From Acholeplasmatales bacterium (GTDB lineage: Bacteria; Bacillota_I; Bacilli_A; Izemoplasmatales; Hujiaoplasmataceae): a stretch of 64,000 bases of DNA. Below are positions 24,086 to 33,329 of this stretch, piece by piece (positions within the stretch are counted from its first letter, which is position 1; every line of letters starts with the position of its first letter). The stretch covers positions 24,926 through 88,925 of the forward strand of contig DMTN01000042.1 of the NCBI GenBank assembly GCA_003477305.1, in the 5' to 3' direction. Under the pieces are notes generated by a model. That model saw nothing but the letters and a program-made list of their open reading frames with translations. It had not been told where the DNA came from and searched no databases. A program made the translations under genes and the position numbers.

Positions 24086-27000
24086 ATGAAAAGCGCGCTT
24101 ATGAAAAAAGTCATCATCATCTTCTCCATATTGGCCGTCCTCACGCTTTCCGCCATTGGCGTCTCGTTTGCGACAGGGAATAGCACCCTGCCGAAACTGA
24201 GCGATCCGGACGGGATTTTTTACGAGCGGACCGATGCCCAGGGAAATGTCATCTACTCGATCACCAACCAGGAACTGTTCGATGAAATCAAGGGCAACGA
24301 CGGCATCGACCAGTTGCTTTATCTCATCGACAGTTATCTGCTTCAGGATTACGTGACCGTCGTCACCGAGGCGGAGATCGCGAACAAACTCAAAGATCTG
24401 ACGTACGGAACCGATGACGACGAAGCTATCGCCGAACTCGAAGCCGATGCCCGGGAAGAGTATGAAACCTCGTTCGCGCAGAGCATGATCCTGGCCGGCT
24501 ATCAAGGCCATGAAGCGGATTATGCCCGCATCGTCCTCGCCCGTGAAGCGTACGTCCGCTATATGGTGGACACCACCGGCGACATCACCGACATGGAAGT
24601 CGCCGCCCGGCATGTCTCGTCCTACTTCGAAGACATCAAGGCCATCAAGATCCGCTTCATGAGTTCGGCCGAAGCGACCACCGTGCTCCGTCACTTCAAC
24701 CTCGTCACCTTCAGTTCCACCAGCATGCGCGAGTATCTTGGTTTCGTCTTCAAAACCGAAGCCGAGGTCTGGGACCATGACAACGATGAAGAGACCGACG
24801 AGATCGTCGCCGACGCCTATATCACCGTCGTTCCCTACTTCTTCGTATCCGGCGATCACGGCGACATTCGCAATCTCGCCGATGCCGTCGTCTATACGGA
24901 AGAGGAAGCCGGCGTTTACAGCGACGCCGACGGCGACGAATTCACCCTTGAAGAAAACGGCGATCTCACCGACGCCGACGGCGAAGTCGTCATCGCGGCC
25001 GCCCTCCTCTTGGATACCATCGAAAACGCCGAAGCCTACAAACTCGCCAATTCGCAATACTTCACGATGACGAAGACCGACAACTTCGATCAGGATGAAG
25101 ATGCCCAGATGTTCGATGAAGCCGGCGTGCTCGTCTATACCGTCGACTATACCGGCAAAATCTTCGACCTCACCGATACCGACGTGACCGCGACTTGCGG
25201 CATCACCCTCAACAAGTCCTACAAGACGATTCAGACGATGGGCACCGTCACGGTGAACAACTCCCGCGAACTCACCGACGCGGAAGTCCTCACGTTCTTC
25301 ATCGAAATCTACAACTACGTCTACGGCGAATCCCGTCCCGCCGAAGATCTGCTCGATCCTTCCGCCGACGCCGAAGACCTGATTGCTTCAGACAACCCGT
25401 ATCTGACGCACAACTTCGACGATGTCAAGACGATGCAGAGTTCGCTTGCGACCTACATGTTCAAGACGCTCAACATCCTGAAGGAAGACGCGATTCCCTA
25501 TACGGCTTCCGCCAAGAACTACGCCAGTTCGAACGACACCAACTACTATCTCATCTACAAACTGACGCAACCGCAGAAATACGATACGTACGAGGAGATG
25601 CTCGACCTCATCGAGGCAAACATCCACCTGCCGGCCGAAACCGTCGACAATCTCACCCTGCCGGCCACCGGCTGGTACGCCGCGAAGATCACCTGGACTT
25701 CCGGAAACAAAGACTTCATCGCCAATGACGGTGTCGTCACGCTGCCGACCGACGAAGCGAAGGATGTCGTCCTCACCTACAAGATCACCGCCAACGGCGT
25801 CACCCGCACCGGCACGATCAGTGTCAAGGTGCTCGTGAGCGGCACGACCTCGACGTATGATCAGACCGATCCCGGCACCGCCCCGACCTTCGAGACCCTG
25901 CTCGACGACCCGACCCTCTACGAACGCCTCTACCTGCAACTCCTCGATTTGACGATGACCGATTCCCAAACCGCTTCGGAAACCATCGGCGCCAAGCTCG
26001 CCGCCCTGCGCACCGCCTCCGGATTCAAGATCTACGACTCCTGGATGGCGGTCGACTACCAGGCCGTCGACGCCGGATTCGTCGGTGAGAAGAAAGGATC
26101 CAAGACGCTCATCGCCACCCTCGACAGCTTCCCGGCTTACCACTCCGACGACGTCACCGAAACCGGCTACGAAGTCACCGCGGACGATCTCTTCGAATAT
26201 GCGCTCACGAAGAACTCCGCGCTGTATGTCCTGTATTCCAGCCAATACAAGGAACTGCTCTACTCGCCCTTCTTCACGGAGGCCTTCGGCACCCAGCAGA
26301 ATCTCGAGCGGAACAAATCGACCCGCATGGATGAAATGTTCACGGCCGTGCAGGATGCGAAGGACTACTACTCCTACCTCCAGCAACTCTACGCTTCCTA
26401 CGGCATCGCCTTCACCTATGCGTCCTTCTCGCAGTACGCCTACCAGCAGTACGGCACGAAGACCGAAAACGAACTCCTCCAGTACTTCGTCCAAGGCGAA
26501 CTCCAGCCCTACCTGATCGCCGAAGCGATCGATAACTACGACCTCGTCGATTTGCTCTATCCGACCGTCGTCGACTATTACCAGCACTTCTTCTCGCTTG
26601 ACGTCACGCACCTCATCATCCTGCTCGACGCCGATGAAAACGGCTCTCCCGACGACTACTTCGACTACATCGAAGCCCTCGCTCCGGCCGACGCCGACAC
26701 CTACGAAACGAAACTCGCCGGTTTCGAAGCCGCGATCACGGAATACCTCGATGACGACGATAACGATTTCGCGTCGCTTGTCACGGCATACCGCGCTGCC
26801 GCCTTCGACGATACCACCTGGGGTGAGTTCAAGCGCTTCGGATTCCGTCTCCTCACCGAAGAACTGAACGTCGCCGATGAAGACGACGAAACGATCAAGC
26901 ACTCGCTCACCTACAGCGGCGACTACGGCGTCAAGGACAGTTACGTCCAGGAATATGTCGACGCGCTCATCGCCCTCTACCAGGAATACCGCCTCGAGCA

Positions 27001-27496
27001 GAACCAGAATCTTTCCGAGATGCTGAGCTCGCTCGTCACGAGCCAGTTCGGACAGCATCTGATCCTCGTCAAGCCGGGCGATGACTTCGACGGTTTCAGC
27101 GCCGCATTCACCGAAACCGATCCCGCCAACCCGGTCTATTCCGACGGTTCCCAGAACCCCTCCGGCGAACCGACCCTCGAACAGGTCAAGCTGTACGCCC
27201 TCTACTACTTCTACAACATCGTCTACGACCTCTCCGACGCGGATGTCGAGGAAACCTACGGCATCACCGTGCCGGACCTCCCCGCCTCCGTCAAGACCGC
27301 CCTCGAGTTCTACTTTGACGATCTGTGCGCCAATCTGTATGTCATCGGCACGCTGAACATCACGATGGGCGACCGTCTGGCCGTCGGCACGACCGCCAAG
27401 AACGGCTACGGCATCACCGACGCCGCGTTCCAGGCCGCGCTCGCCGAAGTCAAGGACGTCTACTACCAGGCGTTGTTCGACAAGTATCTCGACTAA
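24086..27496 (+). CDS. 1,136-aa acidic exported protein with PrsA/SurA-like N-terminus
   Basis: A short basic start and hydrophobic segment (about 8-30) indicate export or N-terminal anchoring; no lipobox Cys follows. Residues about 55-200 resemble the chaperone module of PrsA/SurA foldases ('ITNQELFDEIKGNDGIDQLL' and 'LIDSYLLQDYV'), and similar helical blocks recur later. Near residues 520-590 there is an Ig-like module ('LPATGWYAAKITWTSGNKDF' to 'GTISVKVLV'). The protein is strongly acidic and contains a 'DADGDEFTLEENGDLTDADG' stretch that could bind calcium. I see no parvulin active site. It is divergent from the riboswitch operon, so a foldase or scaffold for that giant surface protein is an attractive guess, but only a guess. 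Confidence 0.78.
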   Translation: MKSALMKKVIIIFSILAVLTLSAIGVSFATGNSTLPKLSDPDGIFYERTDAQGNVIYSITNQELFDEIKGNDGIDQLLYLIDSYLLQDYVTVVTEAEIANKLKDLTYGTDDDEAIAELEADAREEYETSFAQSMILAGYQGHEADYARIVLAREAYVRYMVDTTGDITDMEVAARHVSSYFEDIKAIKIRFMSSAEATTVLRHFNLVTFSSTSMREYLGFVFKTEAEVWDHDNDEETDEIVADAYITVVPYFFVSGDHGDIRNLADAVVYTEEEAGVYSDADGDEFTLEENGDLTDADGEVVIAAALLLDTIENAEAYKLANSQYFTMTKTDNFDQDEDAQMFDEAGVLVYTVDYTGKIFDLTDTDVTATCGITLNKSYKTIQTMGTVTVNNSRELTDAEVLTFFIEIYNYVYGESRPAEDLLDPSADAEDLIASDNPYLTHNFDDVKTMQSSLATYMFKTLNILKEDAIPYTASAKNYASSNDTNYYLIYKLTQPQKYDTYEEMLDLIEANIHLPAETVDNLTLPATGWYAAKITWTSGNKDFIANDGVVTLPTDEAKDVVLTYKITANGVTRTGTISVKVLVSGTTSTYDQTDPGTAPTFETLLDDPTLYERLYLQLLDLTMTDSQTASETIGAKLAALRTASGFKIYDSWMAVDYQAVDAGFVGEKKGSKTLIATLDSFPAYHSDDVTETGYEVTADDLFEYALTKNSALYVLYSSQYKELLYSPFFTEAFGTQQNLERNKSTRMDEMFTAVQDAKDYYSYLQQLYASYGIAFTYASFSQYAYQQYGTKTENELLQYFVQGELQPYLIAEAIDNYDLVDLLYPTVVDYYQHFFSLDVTHLIILLDADENGSPDDYFDYIEALAPADADTYETKLAGFEAAITEYLDDDDNDFASLVTAYRAAAFDDTTWGEFKRFGFRLLTEELNVADEDDETIKHSLTYSGDYGVKDSYVQEYVDALIALYQEYRLEQNQNLSEMLSSLVTSQFGQHLILVKPGDDFDGFSAAFTETDPANPVYSDGSQNPSGEPTLEQVKLYALYYFYNIVYDLSDADVEETYGITVPDLPASVKTALEFYFDDLCANLYVIGTLNITMGDRLAVGTTAKNGYGITDAAFQAALAEVKDVYYQALFDKYLD

Positions 27497-27514
27497 ATTC
27501 ATCTGTTTGACCAA

Positions 27515-27541
27515 GGCTGCGATCCGTCGCAGCCTTTTTTT
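27515..27541 (+). terminator. intrinsic terminator
   Basis: GGCTGCGA, TCCG loop, TCGCAGCC, then seven T. Ends the 1,136-aa gene 19 bases after its stop. Confidence 0.93.
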
Positions 27542-27545
27542 GCAC

Positions 27546-27566
27546 AAAAAAAGCCGCCGGAGCGGC
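27546..27566 (-). terminator. intrinsic terminator of the yhaM-side operon
   Basis: On the minus strand GCCGC-TCCG-GCGGC followed by seven T (27552-27546). It overlaps the end of the yhaM-like gene and is back-to-back with the plus-strand terminator. Confidence 0.85.
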
Positions 27567-27567
27567 T

Positions 27568-28494
27568 TCATTTCGCAAGCTTGTGTTTGAAATAACGTTC
27601 CTTGTCGAGCACCCCGATCGGTTCGGTGAAGCCGCCGGCGGCGGCCTTCGCGAGTTCTTCGCCGACGACGGTGACCTTCGAGTCGACATTGTCGACGAGA
27701 TGGATCACGAGCGCCTCGGCGATCGCGGGTCGCTTCGGGGAGCCGAAGTTGCCGTAGTAGTGGTGCGACAGGATGATGTGCTCGAGCAGCATCGTCTCTT
27801 CGGCGGCCTCGAGACCGAGTCGGACGGCGGACAGGGCGATTTCGTTACTGGTGAGCGAGATATGTCCGATCAGCTTGCCGGCGATGGTGTATTCGCTGCC
27901 TTCGTAGGAATCGAATTCGAGCGTCTTCGTGAGATCGTGGAGGATGATTCCGGCGTAGACGAGGTCGACGTTGAGAAACGGATAGACGGCGAGGAATCCG
28001 TCCGCCAGTTTGAGCATCGAGGCGGTATGGTAGGCGAGCCCGGAGATGTAGGCGTGATGGAACTTGGTCGCCGCCGGATAGAGATAGAAATCCTCCGAGA
28101 ACTTGTCGTACAGATCGCGCGTGATCGCGCCGATCACCGGGTTTTCGATCTTCGCGAGGCGCGATTCGATCGCTTCGCGGATCTCGCGCAGGTTCACGGG
28201 CGCGTATTGATAGAAGGTACGGAACAGCCGTTCCTTGACGTCGTCGTCGACCTTCTTCTCCGCCAGCGGCACGAAGACGTCGGCGCGCAGATGGATTTTC
28301 TCCTTGAACGCGATGGCGACGCATTCGAACCAGTAGAGTTTGTTCAACTGCACGGGTGCCTGGGCGGGAATGCGGACGACGACCTTCTCCCGGGCTTCGG
28401 TTTCAACGTTGATCGCGACCGTATCGTAGGTCGACGGATTGAGCGCCTCGACCTTTCCGAAGAAGTCGACTTTTTGACCGATTTCATAATTCAT
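27568..28494 (-). CDS. yhaM: YhaM-type 3'-5' exoribonuclease
   Basis: A 308-aa protein with an N-terminal OB-fold (about 1-95) and a C-terminal HD-domain. The HD pattern is 'FHHAYISGLAYHT' ... 'ILHDLTKTLEF' ... 'LLEHIILSHHYYGNFGSPKRP', as in Bacillus YhaM, which trims RNA and single-stranded DNA with metal ions. Start at 28494 is preferred (GAGATG six bases upstream); the frame also has an ATG at 28503. It overlaps the end of the pullulanase gene by 11 bases. Confidence 0.9.
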   Translation of the reverse strand: MNYEIGQKVDFFGKVEALNPSTYDTVAINVETEAREKVVVRIPAQAPVQLNKLYWFECVAIAFKEKIHLRADVFVPLAEKKVDDDVKERLFRTFYQYAPVNLREIREAIESRLAKIENPVIGAITRDLYDKFSEDFYLYPAATKFHHAYISGLAYHTASMLKLADGFLAVYPFLNVDLVYAGIILHDLTKTLEFDSYEGSEYTIAGKLIGHISLTSNEIALSAVRLGLEAAEETMLLEHIILSHHYYGNFGSPKRPAIAEALVIHLVDNVDSKVTVVGEELAKAAAGGFTEPIGVLDKERYFKHKLAK

Positions 28495-30595
28495 GGGGTT
28501 CATCTCGTTTCTGGAAGACATAGGTGCCGACCCGTTTCAGTCCGTATCCGCCTTCGGAGGCATCGCGGTCGACGGGTTCGCTTGCGAGGATCAGCCGGTA
28601 ACTGCCCGGGATCACGACCGTTTCCGGTTCGGAAAGCGGTTTGAAGACGATCAGGAGGTTCGCGCCGTCATTGAGCGAATACAGGATCGATTGCGACTTG
28701 AGGGCGATCACTTCGGCGTTCTGAAGCAGTTCGGAACTGGCTTTGAGACGGAAGCATGCGTGGTTGCGGCGAATCGCCGTACAAGCGCGGAAGAACGCGA
28801 CGGCTTCGCTGAATTGATCGAGGCGCGACCAGTCGATGTGATTGACGCCGTCGCCCGACTCAAACGAGTTTTCGTCCTCGTTTTTGGTCCGGAAGAATTC
28901 CTGGCCGGAGTGGATGAACGGCATCCCCTGGGCGAACAGGACCATCGCGGTCGCAAGCATCTCCCAGCGTTTGATTTTTTCGACGTCGCCGGTGATCGAC
29001 AGGCACTTGTCGAAATAGGTGAGGTTGTCGTGGCATTCCACGTAGTTGACCGACTGCGAGGCGTATTTGAACATGAAGCGGTTGGCGGCGCTCCCGAGGA
29101 GCATCTCCTTGACGGTCTTGAAGTCGGTCGGATCGCCGGTGGCGAAGCCCGGGACTTTCGGATCGAAGGTCTTGCCCTTGATCGTTTCGCGGAAGCGGTC
29201 GTTGAAGAAGCCGATCGTGTAGATGACGTTCTTGTTCATCATGTGCGCCATCCGGTCGGCCATGTTCGAGGAATACATCTTCCAGCCTTCGCCGTAGACG
29301 AGGATGCGGTCGTCGAGTTCATGGAGTTCCTGGCGCAGTTCGTTCATCGTCTCGACGTCGATCAGCCCCATGAGGTCGAAGCGGAAACCGTCGATCTTGT
29401 ATTCGGTCGCCCAGTAGAGCGCCGAATCGATGATCAACTTGCGCACCATCTTGCGGTGGGTGGCGAGGTCGTTCTTGCATCCGGAGACGTTCGTGTGGAT
29501 GCCCTGCCGGTCGACGTGGTAGGCGTAGCCGGGAACGAGGATCTCGAAGGGGAAGCCGTACTGGTCGAACACGTGGTTGTAGACGACGTCCATGATCACG
29601 CCGATGTTCTTCGCGTGCAGCGCGTCGATCGCCGTCTTCAGCTCGTCGATGCGCGCGTAGGGGTCGTTCGGATCGGTTGAAAACCAGCCTTCCGGGACGT
29701 TGTACTGTTGCGGGTTGTAGCCCCAGTTGTAGTCGTCGTCGGGACGGTTCTCGTCGATCCCGTCGAAATCGAAGATGGGCATCAGCTGGACGTGGGTGAT
29801 CCCGAGGGTCGCGAGGTAGTCGAGCCCGGCGGGGTTGCCTGCGGTCGTCTTCAGGCCGGTTTCGGCGAGGCCGAGGAACTTGCCGGGGTATTTGGCGTGG
29901 ATCGCGGGATCGATCGTATAGTCGCGCACGCTCATCTCGTAGACGATCGCCTCGAGCGGATCGCCGGAGAACTTGAAGTCGTGCTCCATCTTGACGAACT
30001 TGTTTTTGTCGACGACGAAGTTGTAGTTGCCATTGGCGTCGGAGGCGACCGCGTAGGGGTCGTTGACGATCTTTTCCATGCCGTTCACGTACACGCGGTA
30101 GCGGTAGCGGCAACGATCGAGGTCGCCTTCGACGACGAGACGCCAAACCCCCTGGTTGCGGTAGGGGACGTCGAGGAAGGTCATTTTCCCATCGGGGAAA
30201 ACGAGCTCGAGGGTCACCCGCTTGGCCACCGGCGTCCAGATCTTGAACTTGGTCGATTCCGGGGTATAGGTGAAACCGAGGTCGTTTTTCTTGTAGGCGT
30301 AGATGTTGTCGAAGAGATCGGTGCGGACGATCTTGCCGGTATAGAGTTCGGAGGTGATGCCGTCATGATCGACGATGTGGTAGATCTGATTGAGCGCGAT
30401 GTAGGCGTCAAACGAACAGACGAGCTTGACCTCGACGCCGAGATTGATCTTCTCAACGACGATCAAATCGACGGTCTCTTCTTCGCCGACAAGCTGGTAC
30501 GTGTTGTTGTCCCGGTAGTTCTTGAGCGGGACGATGATCGTCAGTTCGTCGAATTCATCGAGATAACAGAAAAACTTCCGCGTTTCATCCATCAT
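28484..30595 (-). CDS. pulA: type I pullulanase (glycogen/starch debranching)
   Basis: A 703-aa GH13 alpha-1,6-glucosidase. N-terminal carbohydrate-binding-like region (to about 120), CBM48-type domain ('LGFTYTPESTKFKIWTPVAK', near 105-200), then the catalytic barrel. The pullulanase motif YNWGYNP is near 294. The GH13 motifs 'DVVYNHVF', 'GFRFDLMG' (nucleophile Asp), 'VYGEGW' (acid Glu) and 'YVECHDN' are complete. No signal peptide, so it acts inside the cell on glycogen branches. It overlaps cca by 11 bases and yhaM by 11, an odd mixed operon. A GDE-type debranching enzyme is also encoded at 41051-43015. Confidence 0.95.
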   Translation of the reverse strand: MMDETRKFFCYLDEFDELTIIVPLKNYRDNNTYQLVGEEETVDLIVVEKINLGVEVKLVCSFDAYIALNQIYHIVDHDGITSELYTGKIVRTDLFDNIYAYKKNDLGFTYTPESTKFKIWTPVAKRVTLELVFPDGKMTFLDVPYRNQGVWRLVVEGDLDRCRYRYRVYVNGMEKIVNDPYAVASDANGNYNFVVDKNKFVKMEHDFKFSGDPLEAIVYEMSVRDYTIDPAIHAKYPGKFLGLAETGLKTTAGNPAGLDYLATLGITHVQLMPIFDFDGIDENRPDDDYNWGYNPQQYNVPEGWFSTDPNDPYARIDELKTAIDALHAKNIGVIMDVVYNHVFDQYGFPFEILVPGYAYHVDRQGIHTNVSGCKNDLATHRKMVRKLIIDSALYWATEYKIDGFRFDLMGLIDVETMNELRQELHELDDRILVYGEGWKMYSSNMADRMAHMMNKNVIYTIGFFNDRFRETIKGKTFDPKVPGFATGDPTDFKTVKEMLLGSAANRFMFKYASQSVNYVECHDNLTYFDKCLSITGDVEKIKRWEMLATAMVLFAQGMPFIHSGQEFFRTKNEDENSFESGDGVNHIDWSRLDQFSEAVAFFRACTAIRRNHACFRLKASSELLQNAEVIALKSQSILYSLNDGANLLIVFKPLSEPETVVIPGSYRLILASEPVDRDASEGGYGLKRVGTYVFQKRDEPHEL

Positions 30596-31772
30596 GCCGT
30601 TCTCCCATCCGCCGGATCAGCGAAAGCGCGTGTTCGCGGAGTTGTGTGTAGTCGTTTGGCACCCGGCCGGTGATGACCTGGTAAATCAAATCGTCGATGA
30701 TTCCGCCGATCGTCCGTGCATCGGTGAGCGGCGTCGACGCGAGGATGTCGTCGCCCTTGAACGCGAGTTCGCAGGTCTTGTGGATCGGCAGGGCGGCATC
30801 CATCGCGCGGATCGCGTCCTCCTGATTCCGGGCGGGATCGATTGTTCGATTGACGGCGTTCGCCGCGAGGCAACCGTCGAGGCCGTTGACATAGACGATC
30901 AGGATGTCGAAGGCGTCGGCTTCGGTGACTTCGACGAGATTCAGGATTTTCTGGATCGACTGGCGTTCGCGGTTCGAAAGCCGCCAGCTCGCGGGAATCG
31001 CGTGGTCGCCGAGGAAAAAACAGAGCGCCGCGAATTCCTCGAAGGAAAGCTTGACCGGATCGTGAACCGCGAGGAAGCGGACGCCCGCGGCGATCGGTTC
31101 GAGCCTGTCGAGGACGCCGGATGCCGCCATCGCGGCGTACGCCTTCACGGCGTAAGGACTGCGGACGATGTATTTCAGTTCGGTGAGGACGCGTTCGCCG
31201 GAGACGTTGTCGAGCAGTGCGCGGTTCGCGCGGATGCCCTCGAAGGTCTTTGGTTCGATCGTGAAGTCGAGCCGGGCGACGAAGCGGAACGCCCGCAGGA
31301 TGCGGAGCGCATCTTCCCGGAACCTCCGGGCGGGATCGCCGATGGCGCGCAGGATCTTCGCTTCGAGGTCGGCGCGGCCGCCGTAGAGGTCGATGATGTC
31401 CCCGGCGGCGTCCATCGCAAGGGCGTTCACCGTAAAGTCGCGGCGTTCGAGGTCGATGGAAAGCGTGCGGGTGAAGCCGACTTCGTCGGGATGGCGCGCG
31501 TCCTGGGAATCGCCGTCCGTGCGGAAGGTCGTGACTTCGAAGGAATGATGATCCAGGAAGACCGTGACGGTGCCGTATTTGACGCCGGTCGCCTTCGTCC
31601 CGGGAAAAATGCGCGTCACTTCGTCCGGCGTCGCAGAAGAAGTGATGTCGATGTCCGAAGAAGTCGTCCCAAGCAAAAAATCGCGGACGAACCCGCCCAC
31701 GAAGTATGCCAAATGCCCGTTTTCATTGAGGATCCGAAGGACCTTTTTGCCTGTCTCAAGCGCGTTGTTCAT
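30585..31772 (-). CDS. cca: CCA-adding tRNA nucleotidyltransferase
   Basis: A 395-aa class II nucleotidyltransferase. GGFVRDFLLG (26-35) and the metal-binding DIDIT (40-44) form the head; 'RRDFTVNALAMD' and 'REDALRILRAFRF' form the neck that selects C and A; the rest is helical body/tail. It repairs or adds CCA to tRNA 3' ends. The four tRNA genes in this window already encode CCA, so its role here is probably repair, or maturation of other tRNAs. Confidence 0.93.
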   Translation of the reverse strand: MNNALETGKKVLRILNENGHLAYFVGGFVRDFLLGTTSSDIDITSSATPDEVTRIFPGTKATGVKYGTVTVFLDHHSFEVTTFRTDGDSQDARHPDEVGFTRTLSIDLERRDFTVNALAMDAAGDIIDLYGGRADLEAKILRAIGDPARRFREDALRILRAFRFVARLDFTIEPKTFEGIRANRALLDNVSGERVLTELKYIVRSPYAVKAYAAMAASGVLDRLEPIAAGVRFLAVHDPVKLSFEEFAALCFFLGDHAIPASWRLSNRERQSIQKILNLVEVTEADAFDILIVYVNGLDGCLAANAVNRTIDPARNQEDAIRAMDAALPIHKTCELAFKGDDILASTPLTDARTIGGIIDDLIYQVITGRVPNDYTQLREHALSLIRRMGERHDG

Positions 31773-31789
31773 GGCAAATCACCGGGATT

Positions 31790-31798
31790 ATTATACCA
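31790..31798 (-). promoter_or_regulatory. extended -10 promoter of the cca operon
   Basis: On the minus strand TGgTATAAT, with TATAAT ending 17 bases before the cca ATG. The predicted leader is about 11 bases. Confidence 0.6.
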
Positions 31799-31835
31799 CG
31801 CGAGACCGGTTATTTCCACGCTTTTATCTGCGCTA

Positions 31836-31844
31836 TGCTATAAT
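31836..31844 (+). promoter_or_regulatory. extended -10 promoter of the yigZ-like gene
   Basis: TGcTATAAT, ending 17 bases before the ATG at 31862. The predicted RNA start (about 31851) falls inside the GGGGAGGG ribosome site (31846-31853), so the transcript would be nearly leaderless. Confidence 0.6.
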
Positions 31845-31861
31845 TGGGGAGGGTGATCCGC

Positions 31862-32473
31862 ATGCGTTCCGTCAAAACCCCGGTCTGTGTCGAATCCGTT
31901 CTTTCCAAATCCCGTTTCATCGTCTATCTATCGCGCGTCCGCGACGCCGTTCAGGCGGGCGAGCTTTTGGCCGCGGCCAAACGGCTTCATCCCGACGCGA
32001 CCCACCACTGCTTCGCCTACGTCCTCGGTCCGGACGGGAGCGCCTATCGATCCTCCGATGACGGCGAACCCGACGGCACGGCCGGCGTGCCGATGCTCGA
32101 GGCCATCAAAAAGGCCGGCTATACCGATGTCGCGGCCGTCGTGGTCCGCTACTTCGGCGGCGTCAAACTCGGCGCCGGCGGACTCGTACGCGCCTATGGC
32201 GGCGCTGTCCGAAAGGCGCTCTCAAGCGTTGAACCGGTCGAGCAGGTGGTGTACGAAACGTATGAGGCGATGATCCCGGGCACATCCCTCGGTGTCATCG
32301 ATCATTACCTCCGTTCGGTCGCAAAGGATGTCGAATGCATGTACGGCGAACATGCGGAAGTCCGCTACCGGATCCGCGAAAAGGACGCCGCGGCGGTCGC
32401 CGAGCGGCTTGCGCGTTTGACTTCTTCCGCCGTCGTTCCGGCGCGGATCGACGCAATCATCGACTACGAGTGA
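31862..32473 (+). CDS. YigZ/IMPACT family protein
   Basis: A 203-aa protein of the YigZ/UPF0029 (IMPACT) family. The hallmark 'HPDATHHCFAYVLG' ... 'SSDDGEPDGTAGVPML' ... 'VVVRYFGGVKLGAGGLVRAYGGAV' is complete, followed by the C-terminal ferredoxin-like domain. The family is tied to translation or ribosome regulation in eukaryotes; its bacterial role is not settled. Start at 31862 by family alignment; GTG (31853) and TTG (31844) lie in frame upstream. Confidence 0.92.
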   Translation: MRSVKTPVCVESVLSKSRFIVYLSRVRDAVQAGELLAAAKRLHPDATHHCFAYVLGPDGSAYRSSDDGEPDGTAGVPMLEAIKKAGYTDVAAVVVRYFGGVKLGAGGLVRAYGGAVRKALSSVEPVEQVVYETYEAMIPGTSLGVIDHYLRSVAKDVECMYGEHAEVRYRIREKDAAAVAERLARLTSSAVVPARIDAIIDYE

Positions 32474-32474
32474 A

Positions 32475-32514
32475 AAGCGCTTCGCCCGGTCATCCGGGCG
32501 AAGCGCTTGTTTTT
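32475..32514. terminator. strong bidirectional terminator
   Basis: A perfect 15-bp stem (32475-32489 and 32494-32508) with TCAT loop, followed by GTTTTTA on the plus strand and preceded by A residues for the minus strand. It starts directly after the yigZ-like stop and overlaps the stop of the next minus-strand gene. Confidence 0.9.
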
Positions 32515-32737
32515 ATGCGAGGAAAGTGTTCAGGCTTTCGAAGAGCGAGAGGACCGCGGCGACGAACAGATACCCCGCGATGAAACTGACCACGATCAGG
32601 ACGAACCGGATCTGTTTGGGATCGTCGTTCTTGAACAAATGGGAGAGGTCGAGGGACTGGAGGGCGCGGTAGACGAACGGCGTCACCGCGAAGAAGAGCA
32701 GGATGCGCAGAAGCGCGAAGATGGCCGGATCGAACAT
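32513..32737 (-). CDS. small membrane protein, DUF1146 (YwzB-like)
   Basis: 74 aa with two hydrophobic segments (about 6-24 and 44-66). The short loop 'ALQSLDLSHLF' followed by 'QIRFVLIVVSFIAGYLF' matches the DUF1146/YwzB layout ('ALQ..RF..LF' between the helices). Function of the family is unknown. It follows the NusG-II gene by 4 bases. Confidence 0.75.
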   Translation of the reverse strand: MFDPAIFALLRILLFFAVTPFVYRALQSLDLSHLFKNDDPKQIRFVLIVVSFIAGYLFVAAVLSLFESLNTFLA

Positions 32738-32741
32738 GGTC

Positions 32742-33218
32742 TCAGTCCATCACGACGTCGGGCACGAAATCGTCCGTGGTCATGTCGGTCTTGATCGTGA
32801 CGACGAGCTCGTTGGGCAGGCAGACGAGCGGGGACAGCGCGGAATCGGTCGGCGCCTGATATTCACAAAGATCCTTCGGACTTTCCTGATAGACGACGGA
32901 TATTTTCCCGTCGGATACCAAAAGCTTGACGCCGGGGATCCCGCGGTCGTCGTTCGCCGGCTCGATCGTGGTCGTGCCGGGGACGTAGAAAGTCCCTTCG
33001 GAAGCGTAGTCGACGTTGACGAGATCCTTGTACGCGGTCTCGTAAAGCGTGTAGGAGCGGGTGTCGAGGTCGATCATCAGGATCAGCTCGTCCTTGTAGT
33101 AGACTTGGGCGAAGGTGTTCCCGGTGGCTAAGAGCCGTTCGGATAGACGCAGGCCGAACAGCGCCAGAAGACCGAAGAGAAGGGTCGCGCCGATGAAGAT
33201 CAGATCGTTTTTTTTCAT
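32742..33218 (-). CDS. exported NusG domain II-like protein
   Basis: A 158-aa protein with an N-terminal anchor (about 6-26) and one NusG-II beta domain outside the membrane. The family pattern is visible: 'AQVYYKDELILMIDL' ... 'GVKLLVSDGKISVVYQESPKDLC' ... 'SPLVCLPNELVVTI'. The usual 'CPDKLC' motif is reduced to 'SPKDLC', keeping only the last Cys, while the second Cys of 'VCLPN' is kept. In many Bacillota it sits next to ApbE and a Gx-type transporter in loci for respiratory flavins or extracellular electron transfer. Those two genes are here too (33330 and 34554), but on different strands. Confidence 0.82.
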   Translation of the reverse strand: MKKNDLIFIGATLLFGLLALFGLRLSERLLATGNTFAQVYYKDELILMIDLDTRSYTLYETAYKDLVNVDYASEGTFYVPGTTTIEPANDDRGIPGVKLLVSDGKISVVYQESPKDLCEYQAPTDSALSPLVCLPNELVVTIKTDMTTDDFVPDVVMD

Positions 33219-33247
33219 GGGTTCCCTCCTTCGTCGATTTCAATCCT

Positions 33248-33253
33248 ATTATA
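33248..33253 (-). promoter_or_regulatory. -10 box of the NusG-II/DUF1146 pair
   Basis: TATAAT on the minus strand, 30 bases upstream of the ATG at 33218, with AAGGAGGG between. No clear -35 was found. Confidence 0.5.
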
Positions 33254-33302
33254 CACCATCCACGGATTTCCCGCGAATTTGTTTTACGGCGGAGCGCAAA
33301 TT

Positions 33303-33311
33303 TGGTATAAT
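33303..33311 (+). promoter_or_regulatory. extended -10 promoter of apbE
   Basis: TGgTATAAT ending 18 bases before the ATG at 33330. The leader would be about 12 bases with GGTGAAA as weak ribosome site. Confidence 0.58.
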
Positions 33312-33329
33312 GGAACGCGGTGAAACGAC

